From assembly GCF_035474595.1 (NCBI RefSeq), contig NZ_DATIND010000097.1:44529-108528 (forward strand): a DNA stretch of 64,000 bases, written 5' to 3'. Numbering within the stretch: the stretch's first letter is position 1; every line of letters begins with the position of its first letter. Of the stretch, positions 7,821 through 15,901 are shown in pieces. The notes beneath the pieces were generated by a model. It saw only the letters and a list, made by a program, of their open reading frames with translations. It had not been told where the DNA came from and ran no database searches. Origin of the DNA: Longimicrobium sp. Its GTDB lineage: Bacteria > Gemmatimonadota > Gemmatimonadetes > Longimicrobiales > Longimicrobiaceae. A program made the position numbers and the translations under genes.

Positions 7821-8738
7821 TCAATCCACCCCCGCCTCCAGCAGCTCCAGCGTCCCCGCATCCGCATCCAGCCTCGCCCGAACGCCCTCGGGGAGCGTCC
7901 AGTTGTCCTCGACGTGGCCGAAGGGAAAGCCGTACGCGACGGGGATTCCCAGATCGCCCAGGCGATCACAGAGGACGTCGATGGCTTCGGGCTGATCGTC
8001 GCCGTTGGGTGTGACCTCGGTGAAGCCGCCGAGCGCGACACCGGCAACCCTGTCCAGCACGCCCGCCAGCCGCAACTGCGTCAGCAGGCGGTCCAGCCGG
8101 TACGCGGCCTCGCCGACCTCCTCGAGGAAGAGGATCGCGCCGTCCGCGTCGACCGCGAACCGCGTCCCCACCGTCGCGGCGACGAGCGCGAGGTTGCCGC
8201 CGACGAGCCGGCCCTCCGCCGCACCGGGGGCGATCGTCTCCGCGAGGCCGGTATCGTCCGGGAACGGGAGAACGCCCGCGGGCCCGGTGCCGGTGAGCGC
8301 GCGGAGCAGCCCATCTTCCGAGAACGCGGTCAGGTTTTCCGTCGCGGGATGGGGACCGTGGAAGGAGACGATCCCCAGGCGCTGGATGGCCAGGTGGAGC
8401 GTGGTGTTGTCGCTGAAGCCGATCACCGGCTTCGGGCGGCGGGCCAGCGCGTGCCAGTCGATGGCGTCCAGAATGCGCATCACGCCGTAGCCGCCGCGCA
8501 GGCACCAGACCGCGTCCACCGCATCGTCGCGGAGCGCCGCGTTGAAGTCCGCCACACGATCGCCATCGGGCGCGGAAAGGTAGCCGTGGCGGCCGCGCGC
8601 GTGCTCGCCCACCACGGCCTCCCATCCCCATCCCCCCAGCCGTTCGACCGCCCGCTCCACCGCGCCCTCGCTCAGCGGACCGGCGGGGGCGACGAGCGCG
8701 ACGCGGGCGCCTGGCTTCAGCGCGGGCGGCCGGATCAC
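7821..8738 (-). CDS. S66 family LD-carboxypeptidase (LdcA/MccF-like)
   Basis: A 305-residue peptidase-S66 enzyme. Members cleave the tetrapeptide of recycled murein (LdcA) or give self-immunity to microcin C (MccF). Visible signatures: N-terminal GARVALVAPAGPLSEGAVE, the glutamine-amidotransferase-like WCLRGGYGVMRILD, the nucleophile serine in IGFSDNTTL (about Ser109), and EGRLVGGNLALVAATVGT. The start is GTG at 8738 with GGAGG 7 nt upstream; it overlaps the MFS stop by 4 bp (GTGA), so the large upstream extension of the frame is spurious. It is the last gene of an operon with the MFS exporter. Confidence 0.9.
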   Translation of the reverse strand: MIRPPALKPGARVALVAPAGPLSEGAVERAVERLGGWGWEAVVGEHARGRHGYLSAPDGDRVADFNAALRDDAVDAVWCLRGGYGVMRILDAIDWHALARRPKPVIGFSDNTTLHLAIQRLGIVSFHGPHPATENLTAFSEDGLLRALTGTGPAGVLPFPDDTGLAETIAPGAAEGRLVGGNLALVAATVGTRFAVDADGAILFLEEVGEAAYRLDRLLTQLRLAGVLDRVAGVALGGFTEVTPNGDDQPEAIDVLCDRLGDLGIPVAYGFPFGHVEDNWTLPEGVRARLDADAGTLELLEAGVD

Positions 8739-10003
8739 GCCGCGCCTCCCGCGAGCAGCGCCAGCACGACGGCCGCCGCCGCGGCGATGCCGGACGCCGC
8801 CAGGAACGGCGCGGAGAGCCCCACGTGCTGCAGCGCCACGCCGCCGATCACCGGCCCGGCCACGCGCCCCAGCGCGGAGAGCGACTGGTAGACGCCCAGC
8901 AGCCGCCCCTGCTCGCCCGCCCCGCCCTGGTGCGAGATCAGCGACGACACCGACGGCGACGCCATCCCCTGCCCCAGCGCGAGCACGCCGACGCCGGCGA
9001 GCAGCAGCGCCATCGACGTCGCCAGCGCCGCGGCGGCGAGGCCGGCGGCGATCAGCGCCATCCCCAGCAGCGCCGTCCGCCGCTCGCCGGCGCGCTTCAC
9101 CATCCGCCCGACCAGCGCGCCCTGGGCGATGACGGAGACGACGCCGAGGTACGCGAACAGGTACGCCACGCTGTGCGCGGAGACGTGCCAGCGCGCGTCC
9201 GCCCACAGGCTGAACGTCCCCTCCATCGCCGCGAAGGCCAGCGTGGCCAGGAAGCCGGCGGCGTACAGCGCGCGCAGCCGCCCGCTCGTCGCCCCGCCGA
9301 AGAGGAGGCGCAGGCGGTCGGCCAGCCCGAAGCCGCGCGACTGCGCCTGCCGCCGCGCGGGCGGGAGCGACTCGGGGAGGCGGACGACCGCCAGAAGCGC
9401 GTTGGCCAGCGTCACCCCCGCCGCGGCCAGGAACGGCGCCGCCATGCCGTAGCGCGACAGCACGCCCCCGATCGCCGGGCCCACCACGAAGCCCAGCCCG
9501 AACGCCGCGCCGATCATCCCCATCCCCTTCGCGCGGTCCTCGGGGCCGGTGACGTCGGCGACGTAGGCCTGCGCCACGCCCACGTTGGCGCCCGCCAGCC
9601 CGTTGGCCGCGCGGGCGACGAAGAGCACCGGGAGCGAGCCGGCGAGGCCGAAGGCCAGGTACGACGCGGCCGAGCCGAAGAGCCCCAGGAGCAGCACCGG
9701 GCGCCGGCCCACGCGGTCGGAAACGCGCCCCCACCACGGCGCGAAGAAGAACTGCATGAGCGAGTACACGGCCAGCAGCCAGGCCACGGCCACCGGCCCG
9801 GCGCCGAAGCGCGCGGCGTACAGCGGGAGGAGGGGGATGACGATGCCGAACCCCACCAGGTCCAGGAACACGGTGAGGAACACGACGGCCAGCGGCGAGC
9901 GCCCGGCGGCCGGCGGGCGCGCGGCGGCGGCCCCGTCAGCGCCCGAAGGGGAGCCGGGCGAGGCTGCGGAGGTCGTTGATCTGGTCGAGGACGGACTTCT
10001 CAC
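8735..10003 (-). CDS. MFS multidrug-type exporter (TetA-like)
   Basis: A 422-residue major-facilitator protein with twelve predicted membrane spans. Motif A is WWGRVSDRVGRRPVLLLG between spans 2 and 3, motif C-like GFVVGPAIGG is in span 5, and the first span DLVGFGIVIPLLPLYAARFG matches the drug:H+ antiporter-1 group (TetA/MdtG). Substrate unknown. The first 35 residues are polar and overlap the previous gene by 68 bp; an internal GTG just before FLTVFLDLVGFG is an alternative start, so the N-terminus is uncertain. Coupled with an S66 peptidase, which could mean export of a peptide-like compound plus detoxification; that link is inference. Confidence 0.9.
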   Translation of the reverse strand: MRSPSSTRSTTSAASPGSPSGADGAAAARPPAAGRSPLAVVFLTVFLDLVGFGIVIPLLPLYAARFGAGPVAVAWLLAVYSLMQFFFAPWWGRVSDRVGRRPVLLLGLFGSAASYLAFGLAGSLPVLFVARAANGLAGANVGVAQAYVADVTGPEDRAKGMGMIGAAFGLGFVVGPAIGGVLSRYGMAAPFLAAAGVTLANALLAVVRLPESLPPARRQAQSRGFGLADRLRLLFGGATSGRLRALYAAGFLATLAFAAMEGTFSLWADARWHVSAHSVAYLFAYLGVVSVIAQGALVGRMVKRAGERRTALLGMALIAAGLAAAALATSMALLLAGVGVLALGQGMASPSVSSLISHQGGAGEQGRLLGVYQSLSALGRVAGPVIGGVALQHVGLSAPFLAASGIAAAAAVVLALLAGGAA

Positions 10004-10211
10004 CCTTCGCTTGCCCTTCAGCCGGGGCGGTGCGCGGCCCGGCGAGGGCGTCGCGCACGTCCAGGATCGCTTCCAGGTACAGCTGGTCGCGGCGGAAATC
10101 GAGATCCAGCCGCGCCTGCTCGCGCTCGTCGCCCGCGGCCCGGGCGCGCGCGTAGTGCTCGCGGTACACCGCCTCCAGGTTGGCGATCAGGTGCTCGCGC
10201 GGTCGTGGCAC
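9936..10211 (-). CDS. Small hypothetical protein upstream of the MFS exporter
   Basis: Ninety-one residues from GTG 10211, which has a GGGGGA ribosome site; a longer frame from 10271 is less likely. The protein is helical and charged: HLIANLEAVYREHYARARAAG, then DLDFRRDQLYLEAILDVRDAL. It looks like a short coiled-coil with no motif I recognise. It overlaps the start of the MFS gene, so the three genes 10211-7821 look like one transcription unit. Confidence 0.6.
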   Translation of the reverse strand: MPRPREHLIANLEAVYREHYARARAAGDEREQARLDLDFRRDQLYLEAILDVRDALAGPRTAPAEGQAKGEKSVLDQINDLRSLARLPFGR

Positions 10212-10330
10212 GGCGATTTCCCCCTCTCGCGGCAGGGCGGCGGCGTCTGCGTGATGGGCGGAAGATACCACCCGCGCGCGGGGCGTGACAACGCGCGGCC
10301 GGGTCGGCAGATTCAGCGCCGAGCGGGGAT

Positions 10331-10362
10331 AGGGGACAGGGGACAGGGGACAGAGGACAGGG
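10331..10362 (+). repeat. 7-bp tandem repeat AGGGGAC
   Basis: Three copies of AGGGGAC followed by AGAGGAC and AGGG, directly upstream of the GTG start of the TPR gene. The last unit may serve as its ribosome site (AGGGAG). Confidence 0.65.
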
Positions 10363-10372
10363 AGACGACGAC

Positions 10373-10690
10373 GTGCAGGAAGACGCGCGCATCACTGCGC
10401 TGATGAAGATGGCGGAGTCGCGGCCGGACGACCCGCGGCCGCGCTTCGGCCTGGCGCTGGAGTTCGAGAAGGCGGGTCGATGGGAAGATGCCGCCCGCGA
10501 GCTGCGCGAATACCTCGCCCTCACCGACGACGAGGGAAACGCGTACGGCCGGCTCGGCAAAGCGCTCCGCGAGCTGGGCCGCGACGACGAGGCGAAGGCC
10601 GCCTACCAGCAGGGCATCGACGCCGCCTACCGCCACGGCCACCCTACGATGGCCGGCGAGTTCGAGGACGTGCTGGAGAATTGGGACTGA
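10373..10690 (+). CDS. Small TPR-repeat protein
   Basis: A 105-residue protein made of about two and a half tetratricopeptide repeats: PRPRFGLALEFEKAGRWEDA, then NAYGRLGKALRELGRDDEA and AAYQQGIDAAYRHG. TPRs bind other proteins; there is no catalytic domain or signal peptide, so it is a cytoplasmic adaptor of unknown partner. The start is GTG 10373, preceded by the AGGGGAC tandem repeat and a GGGAG site. Monocistronic; followed by an 8-bp tandem array and a two-hairpin element. Confidence 0.75.
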   Translation: MQEDARITALMKMAESRPDDPRPRFGLALEFEKAGRWEDAARELREYLALTDDEGNAYGRLGKALRELGRDDEAKAAYQQGIDAAYRHGHPTMAGEFEDVLENWD

Positions 10691-10697
10691 ACCGAAG

Positions 10698-10730
10698 TAC
10701 GAAAGTACGAGGAGTACGGAAGTACGAAAC
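10698..10730 (+). repeat. 8-bp tandem array T2 (TACGRRAG)
   Basis: Units TACGAAAG, TACGAGGAG (one base longer), TACGGAAG and TACGAAAC. This is the TACG variant of the TGCG arrays, just after the TPR gene stop. Confidence 0.75.
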
Positions 10731-10802
10731 AGCATCGGGTCAGATCAGAACGCCGGCGTGCCCAGGTGTCCTCGCAGCCGGAGCCGGCTTCCGAGCCGAA
10801 CA

Positions 10803-10857
10803 GCCTCGCGCAGTTTGCGAGGCTTCCCGTAGTTGTTGCTGCGGCTTCAGCCGCCGG
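10803..10857 (+). repeat. Two-hairpin GTTGTTGC element, copy 5
   Basis: Hairpin 1 GCCTCGC/GCGAGGC (10803-10823), core GTTGTTGC (10832-10839), hairpin 2 GCGGCT/AGCCGC around TC (10841-10854). Nearly identical to copy 1, but hairpin 2 has GC pairs where copy 1 has AT pairs. Confidence 0.8.
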
Positions 10858-10914
10858 TGAGAGGGCAGCCGCGCTGCGCCGGAATCGTCCCACCACCAAC
10901 TTCCGCACTTCCCT

Positions 10915-11514
10915 TCACGCCTGCGCCGGCGGCGCGAACGCCGCCAGCGCGCGCATCCGCACGATCGTCTCGATCTCGTACGCGATCGACTCCACGGACC
11001 GGCCGTCGGTGGGGATGGAGATGTCGGCGAGGCGATACAGGTCTTCGCGCGCCTCGATCATCTCCGCGATGCGCGGCACGGGATCGTCCAACTCGCGGAA
11101 GGGTCGCTCGATGGTGTCCATCTTCAGCCGCCGCGCCGTCTCCTCCGGCGACACCTTCAGCCACACCGCCAGCGTGTCGCCGCCCAGCCTCCGCAGCAGC
11201 TCCGGGCGCGTGATCCACCCGCCGCCGGGCGCGAGAACCAGGTAGGGCGTCTCGGCGACCTCCTCCGTGAGCGCCGCCTCCATCTCGCGCAGCGCCGACT
11301 GCCCGTCGCCCTGCACCAGGTCGCCGATGGTGCGTCCCTCCCGACGCTCGATCTCCACGTCGAAGTCCAGGAACCGCCACTCCAGCCGCCGCGCGAGCGC
11401 CTGCCCTACGGTGCTCTTCCCCGCCGTCATGTAGCCCAGCAGGACGACGCGCACCACCGCCCGGGGGATCGGCGGCGCGGACGAATGATTCGGCGGCGGT
11501 GGGGCGTCGCTCAT
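10915..11514 (-). CDS. aroK: Shikimate kinase
   Basis: A 199-residue shikimate kinase (aromatic amino acid pathway; shikimate plus ATP to shikimate 3-phosphate). The P-loop is GYMTAGKSTVG (about 27-37). The shikimate-binding Asp/Arg region appears as FLDFDVEIERREG and GQSALREMEAAL, then LAPGGGW in the middle. The N-terminal 18 residues are proline-rich and outside the fold. ATG 11514 is chosen over the upstream ATG at 11661, whose extension is of low complexity. It is not linked to other aro genes here. Confidence 0.9.
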   Translation of the reverse strand: MSDAPPPPNHSSAPPIPRAVVRVVLLGYMTAGKSTVGQALARRLEWRFLDFDVEIERREGRTIGDLVQGDGQSALREMEAALTEEVAETPYLVLAPGGGWITRPELLRRLGGDTLAVWLKVSPEETARRLKMDTIERPFRELDDPVPRIAEMIEAREDLYRLADISIPTDGRSVESIAYEIETIVRMRALAAFAPPAQA

Positions 11515-11709
11515 GGCTGCGATGGAGGATGGCGGATCAGGATTGTCGCGGGTTGCGTGCGGCGGAGAGCAGGATGCGCGCCGGGAGAACGCGAGACGAG
11601 CATCGGCGCCGCGAGGCGACATCCTGCCCGCCCGGCTGGCCCCCTCCCCCGGCCCGTCCACCCGCTCCGCGGGGGGAGGGGAGAGCTCATCGCACGACAG
11701 TTTACTCCG

Positions 11710-12576
11710 CTACGACCCTGCTTCGGCCGGCGCTGCGAGTTCCGCGATCAGCTCCATCAGCTCCAGGCCGACATCCAGCATCCGCCCGTCCGCGTCCACG
11801 GCGGGGTCGTACGCGGTGATCGCGGCGGCGGCGATGGGGACGCGGGCGGCAAGGTCGCGGATGAAGCGCCGCACCTCGTCCGCGGTGAGGCCGGCGGCGG
11901 GCTGGAAGCCGTTCGCGCGGCCGGCCTCGGGCGCGTGCACGTCCAGGTCTACGTGCAGGTAGATGCGCTGCACGCGCGCGGCGAAGGCGTCCAGCTGCGA
12001 CGCCGCATCGTCGCGGTCGCGCGCCGCGGCGGGCCCGAGCGCCAGGATGCGCGAGTGGTCGAGGAAGCGCTGCTCGCCCTCGTCCAGGTCGCGCGCGCCG
12101 GCGAGCAGAACGTGCTCCTCCGGCATCGCCGCGAAGCCGTCGATCCGCCGCGCGAGTCCCGTCCAGCAGCGGCCCAGCACCGTCGCGAGCGCCATCCCGT
12201 CCAGCATCCCGCTCACGGTCGTCTCCGGAGTGTTCAGGTCGCCGTGCGCGTCCAGCCAGACCACGCCGGTGCCGGCGGAGGGGAGCGCCGCCAGCGTTCC
12301 GACCGCGGAGAAGCAGTTCCCCGCCAGCACCAGCGGCAGCGATCCGCGCCCCAGCGCCGTCCGTACCGCGAAGGCGGTCGCGCGCGCCAGGTCGAACGCC
12401 GTGGCGATCTCCGTCGCCAGCTCCGGCTCCACGCCCACGGCGGTCTCGCGCACGCTCCCGGCGACCGCGCGCAGCCGCTCCGCCGCGCCCGCCTCGGCGA
12501 AGCGCAGCGGCCCCGCGCCCATCCGCTTGCCGCGATGCCCCGAGTCGTACGGCACCGTGATCAGGTCGATCGACAT
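11710..12576 (-). CDS. Divergent arginase/ureohydrolase-fold protein
   Basis: A 288-residue protein of the arginase/agmatinase/formiminoglutamase superfamily. The second metal motif VVWLDAHGDLNTPE is intact (DAHGD, about 109-113) and HVDLDVHAP preserves two of the late Asp ligands. The first motif, normally GGDHS, reads AGNCFSAVG (about 85-93): the metal-binding His is a Cys and the Asp is an Asn. This places it in a subgroup of uncertain substrate; it may use a different metal, a different substrate, or have lost ureohydrolase activity. Monocistronic. The 12577-12887 gap after it holds a two-hairpin element and the gyrA terminator. Confidence 0.82.
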   Translation of the reverse strand: MSIDLITVPYDSGHRGKRMGAGPLRFAEAGAAERLRAVAGSVRETAVGVEPELATEIATAFDLARATAFAVRTALGRGSLPLVLAGNCFSAVGTLAALPSAGTGVVWLDAHGDLNTPETTVSGMLDGMALATVLGRCWTGLARRIDGFAAMPEEHVLLAGARDLDEGEQRFLDHSRILALGPAAARDRDDAASQLDAFAARVQRIYLHVDLDVHAPEAGRANGFQPAAGLTADEVRRFIRDLAARVPIAAAAITAYDPAVDADGRMLDVGLELMELIAELAAPAEAGS

Positions 12577-12683
12577 CCCGCCACCTCCCGGTCTCGCGTG
12601 ATGCGCGCAATCTAAACGTCAGGACCACGCCGGGCAGCAGAGGAGCGGAGGCGTTCAGCATCCCCCTCTGCTCCTCCAGAGAG

Positions 12684-12733
12684 GGGCGAATGAATTCGCG
12701 GCAACAACGGCCCGAAGTCCGCCTTCGCGGACT
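12684..12733 (-). repeat. Two-hairpin GTTGTTGC element, copy 6 (inverted)
   Basis: Read on the minus strand: hairpin 1 AGTCCGC/GCGGACT (12716-12733), core GTTGTTGC (complement of 12701-12708), hairpin 2 GCGAAT/ATTCGC around TC (12686-12699). Confidence 0.8.
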
Positions 12734-12814
12734 CCCTCGCCGCCATCTTCGCTGATCCGGAATGCCGCTCAGGACTGTCTCTGCGTGAGATCGCCGTCGA
12801 GAGCGCAGGAAAAA

Positions 12815-12842
12815 GGGCGGAGCACCTCGCGGCGCTCCGCCC
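12815..12842 (-). terminator. Intrinsic terminator of gyrA
   Basis: GGGCGGAGC pairs with GCTCCGCCC. On the minus strand the stem is followed by a run of five T. It starts 46 bp after the gyrA stop. A CTCCGCGT-type direct repeat (12854-12881) lies between the stop and the stem. Confidence 0.8.
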
Positions 12843-12853
12843 TCCGTCACTCC

Positions 12854-12881
12854 TCTCCGCGTCTCCGCGTCTCCGCGTGAG
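12854..12881 (-). repeat. Direct repeat of TCTCCGCG units
   Basis: Three tandem TCTCCGCG units followed by TGAG, adjoining the gyrA stop. The complement of the same unit recurs at 54000-54028 after the DUF4105 gene, so it is part of a dispersed family. Confidence 0.6.
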
Positions 12882-12887
12882 ACCCGG

Positions 12888-15593
12888 TCAGCTCTCGTCC
12901 TCGCCGCGGAACTGGTCTTCGACATCGAACGGCTCGGGCCCGTCGTCGTCGGTCAGCTCGTCGACGATGTCCTCCACCGGCGGCGGCACCTCGTCCAGCT
13001 CGTCGCCGTCGTCTTCGGATTCGACGTCCAGCATCTCCTCCAGCGCGGTCGAGCCCACGATCTCCTGCGCGCCCTCGGCGTCGGCATCGGCCAGGATGGG
13101 GCGCGGCTCCTCGTCCTCGTTCACCACGCGGGCCACGTCCATCACGGTGTCGCCCTTCTCCAGGTTCACCAGCTTCACGCCCATGGTGTTGCGGCCGATC
13201 AGCCGGATTCCGTCCACCGCCTGCCGGTTCACGATCCCCTGGCGGGTGATCAGCACCAGCTCGTCGTGCGGGTGCACCACCTTCATCGCGACGACGTGCC
13301 CCGTCTTCCCGGCCATCTTGATGTTGATCACGCCCTTGCCGCCGCGCCGCTGCAGCCGGTACGCGTCCAGCTCGGTGCGCTTGCCCAGGCCCAGCTCGGT
13401 GACCACCAGCAGGTGGTTGCCGCGCTTGGCGACGACCATCCCCACCAGGAAGTCGCCCTCCTCCAGCGAGATCCCGCGCACGCCGGTGGTGGCGCGCCCC
13501 ATCTCGCGCACGTGCGTCTCGGGGAAGCGGATGGCCATCCCCGCGTGCGTGGCCAGCACCACCTCGCACCCGCCGTCACTGAGCTGCACGTCGATCAGCT
13601 CGTCGTCCTCCAGCACGTTGATGGCGTTCAGCCCCACGCGCCGCGGGTTGCCGTAGGCGGAAAGCACCGTCTTCTTCACCGTGCCCTTGCGCGTGGCGAA
13701 GATCAGGAAGCGGTCGTGGCTGAACTCGCGCACCGGCACCAGCGCCGCCACCCGGTCGTCGGCGTCGATGTTGATCAGGTTCACCACCGGCTTGCCGCGG
13801 CTGGTGCGCTGCCCCTGCGGGATCTCGTGCACCTTCAGCCAGTAGCACTGCCCCTGCCGGGTGAAGAACATCAGGTAGTCGTGGGTGCTGGCCAGGAACA
13901 CCTGCTCCACCCAGTCCTCCTCCTTCGTCCCCATCCCGGCGATCCCCCGCCCGCCGCGCGCCTGCGAGCGGTAGGTGTCGCTGGGGATGCGCTTGATGTA
14001 CCCCGAGTGGCTGACGGTGATGACCATCTCCTCGTCGGGGATCAGGTCCTCGATGGAGAGCCCCGCCGTGTCGCCCAGGATGTCGGTGCGCCGCTCGTCG
14101 CCGTACTTGTCGGCCACTTCGAGCAGCTCTTCCTTGATGATGCTGAAGCGGCGCTCGCGGTCGCCCAGGATGTCCTCCAGGTCGGCGATGGTCGCCCGCA
14201 GCTCGCCCAGCTCCGCCTCCAGCTGCTCGATCTCCAGCCCGGTGAGGCGTGCCAGGCGCATGTTCAGGATGGCGTCGCTCTGCCGGTTCGACAGCTCGAA
14301 GCGGTCGCGCAGCCGCGTCCCCGCCTCGTCCGTCGTCGCCGACGAGCGGATGATGCCGATCACCTCGTCGATGTGGTCGACGGCGATCTTGAGGCCTTCC
14401 AAGATGTGCTCGCGCTCGCGCGCCTTGCGCAGCTCGAACTCGGTGCGCCGCACCACCACGTCGTGGCGGTGGGCCACGAAGTGACGCAGCATGTCCTTCA
14501 GCGGCATCACCTTGGGCTCGCCGTTGTGCAGGGCGAGCATGATCACGCCGAAGGTGCTCTGCAGCTGCGTGTGCTTGAACAGCTGGTTCAGCACGATGTG
14601 GGGGATGGCGTCGCGCTTCAGGTCGATGACCACGCGGATGCGCTTGTCGCTCTCGTCGCGCAGGTCGCTGATCCCCTCCAGCTTCTTGTCGCGCACCAGC
14701 TCGGCGATGTGCTCGATCAGGCGCGACTTGTTGACCATGAAGGGGATCTCGGTGACGATGATGCGCTCGCCGCCGCGCCCGCCGTCCTTCTCCTCGATCT
14801 CGGCCCGCGCGCGCACGATCACCCGCCCGCGCCCGGTCTCGTACGCCTCGCGGATCCCGTCGCGCCCGTAGATCACGCCGCCGGTCGGGAAGTCCGGCCC
14901 GCGCACGAACTGCATCAGCGCGGCGTTGTCGGCGTCGGGGTGGTCGATCAGGTGCACGCAGGCGGCGACGACTTCCCGCAGGTTGTGCGGCGGGATGTTC
15001 GTCGCCATCCCCACCGCGATCCCGCTCGACCCGTTGACCAGGAGGTTGGGGATGCGCGCGGGAAGGACGCGCGGCTCCACCAGCCGGTCGTCGTAGTTGG
15101 GGGCGAAGTCGACGGTTTCCTTGTCGATGTCCGCCAGCATCTCCGTCGCCAGCGGCGCGAGGCGCGATTCGGTGTACCGGTACGCCGCCGCGCTGTCGCC
15201 GTCGATGGAGCCGAAGTTCCCCTGGCCGTCGACCAGCGGGTAGCGCAGCGAGAAGTCCTGCACCATGCGCACGAGCGAGTCGTACACCGACGCGTCGCCG
15301 TGCGGGTGGTACTTGCCCAGCACGTCGCCGACCACGGTCGCGCTCTTCTTGTAGGGGCGGTTGGGGGCCAGCCCGGCCTCGTGCATGGCGAACAGGATGC
15401 GCCGGTGCACCGGCTTCAGCCCGTCGCGCACGTCGGGAAGGGCGCGCTGCACGATCACGCTCATCGAATAGTCGATGAACGACTCGCGCATCTCGTCTTC
15501 GATCAGGCGCGGCAGGACCCGGGCGGTGGGCCCGGGAACGTTCGCCTCGTCGCCGTTCTCGGGCATGTCGGGGGGCGTGATGTCGTCGGCCAT
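12888..15593 (-). CDS. gyrA: DNA gyrase subunit A
   Basis: A complete 901-residue GyrA, the breakage-reunion subunit of DNA gyrase, which works with GyrB (not in the window). The catalytic tyrosine lies in [11 protein letters not shown] (about Tyr140). The quinolone-resistance region reads [17 protein letters not shown]: the residue equivalent to E. coli Ser83 is Ala (101) and that for Ala84 is Ser (102), while Asp87 is kept. The C-terminal beta-pinwheel carries the GyrA box QRRGGKG. A strongly acidic tail of about 60 residues ends the protein. The N-terminus is at ATG 15593. Followed by an intrinsic terminator. Confidence 0.97.
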   Translation of the reverse strand: MADDITPPDMPENGDEANVPGPTARVLPRLIEDEMRESFIDYSMSVIVQRALPDVRDGLKPVHRRILFAMHEAGLAPNRPYKKSATVVGDVLGKYHPHGDASVYDSLVRMVQDFSLRYPLVDGQGNFGSIDGDSAAAYRYTESRLAPLATEMLADIDKETVDFAPNYDDRLVEPRVLPARIPNLLVNGSSGIAVGMATNIPPHNLREVVAACVHLIDHPDADNAALMQFVRGPDFPTGGVIYGRDGIREAYETGRGRVIVRARAEIEEKDGGRGGERIIVTEIPFMVNKSRLIEHIAELVRDKKLEGISDLRDESDKRIRVVIDLKRDAIPHIVLNQLFKHTQLQSTFGVIMLALHNGEPKVMPLKDMLRHFVAHRHDVVVRRTEFELRKAREREHILEGLKIAVDHIDEVIGIIRSSATTDEAGTRLRDRFELSNRQSDAILNMRLARLTGLEIEQLEAELGELRATIADLEDILGDRERRFSIIKEELLEVADKYGDERRTDILGDTAGLSIEDLIPDEEMVITVSHSGYIKRIPSDTYRSQARGGRGIAGMGTKEEDWVEQVFLASTHDYLMFFTRQGQCYWLKVHEIPQGQRTSRGKPVVNLINIDADDRVAALVPVREFSHDRFLIFATRKGTVKKTVLSAYGNPRRVGLNAINVLEDDELIDVQLSDGGCEVVLATHAGMAIRFPETHVREMGRATTGVRGISLEEGDFLVGMVVAKRGNHLLVVTELGLGKRTELDAYRLQRRGGKGVINIKMAGKTGHVVAMKVVHPHDELVLITRQGIVNRQAVDGIRLIGRNTMGVKLVNLEKGDTVMDVARVVNEDEEPRPILADADAEGAQEIVGSTALEEMLDVESEDDGDELDEVPPPVEDIVDELTDDDGPEPFDVEDQFRGEDES

Positions 15594-15766
15594 TCAGCGT
15601 GTCGTGGGAGCGTCGGAGAACCTTGTCCCGGCGTGGTTCGCGGGACCCGGACTGATACCCCGGAAGGCGGGCTGCGTGCCCGTGCGCGGGCGCGCGCGAG
15701 GGACCCGGGAAGCTACGCGCCGCCACGCCTTTCCGCCAGTTGCGACGACGCGGTGGACAGGGGAAG

Positions 15767-15826
15767 TGCGGAAGTGCGGAAGTGCGGAAGTGCGGAAGTG
15801 CGGAAGTGCGGAAGTGCGGAAGTGCG
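15767..15826 (+). repeat. 8-bp tandem array T3 (seven TGCGGAAG)
   Basis: Seven perfect copies of TGCGGAAG plus TGCG. It lies in the gap upstream of gyrA. The perfect identity suggests recent expansion. Confidence 0.9.
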
Positions 15827-15840
15827 TCAAAATAATTGCG

Positions 15841-15893
15841 GGGCCGCGGATCGTGTCCGCGGCCCGTCGTTGTTGCTGCGGCTTCAGCCGCCC
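15841..15893 (+). repeat. Two-hairpin GTTGTTGC element, copy 7
   Basis: Hairpin 1 here is a different, longer stem: GGGCCGCGGA pairs with TCCGCGGCCC (15841-15865). The core GTTGTTGC (15869-15876) and hairpin 2 GCGGCT/AGCCGC (15878-15891) are the same as in other copies. This shows that hairpin 1 is replaceable while core plus hairpin 2 is fixed. Confidence 0.8.
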
Positions 15894-15901
15894 CTCGCAC
15901 C

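Larger units (their letters stand above)
15594..15901. other. Upstream gap of gyrA with array T3 and a two-hairpin element
   Basis: A 308-bp gap with no believable gene. It contains the seven-unit array at 15767-15826 and the two-hairpin element at 15841-15893, the latter right behind the stop of the plug-domain gene. The gyrA promoter should be between 15594 and 15766 but no clear boxes stand out. Confidence 0.5.

Noticed and set aside
15767..15826. The TGCGGAAG tandem repeat as a CRISPR array.
   Set aside because: The unit is 8 bp without spacers and no cas gene is present; it is a simple tandem array.
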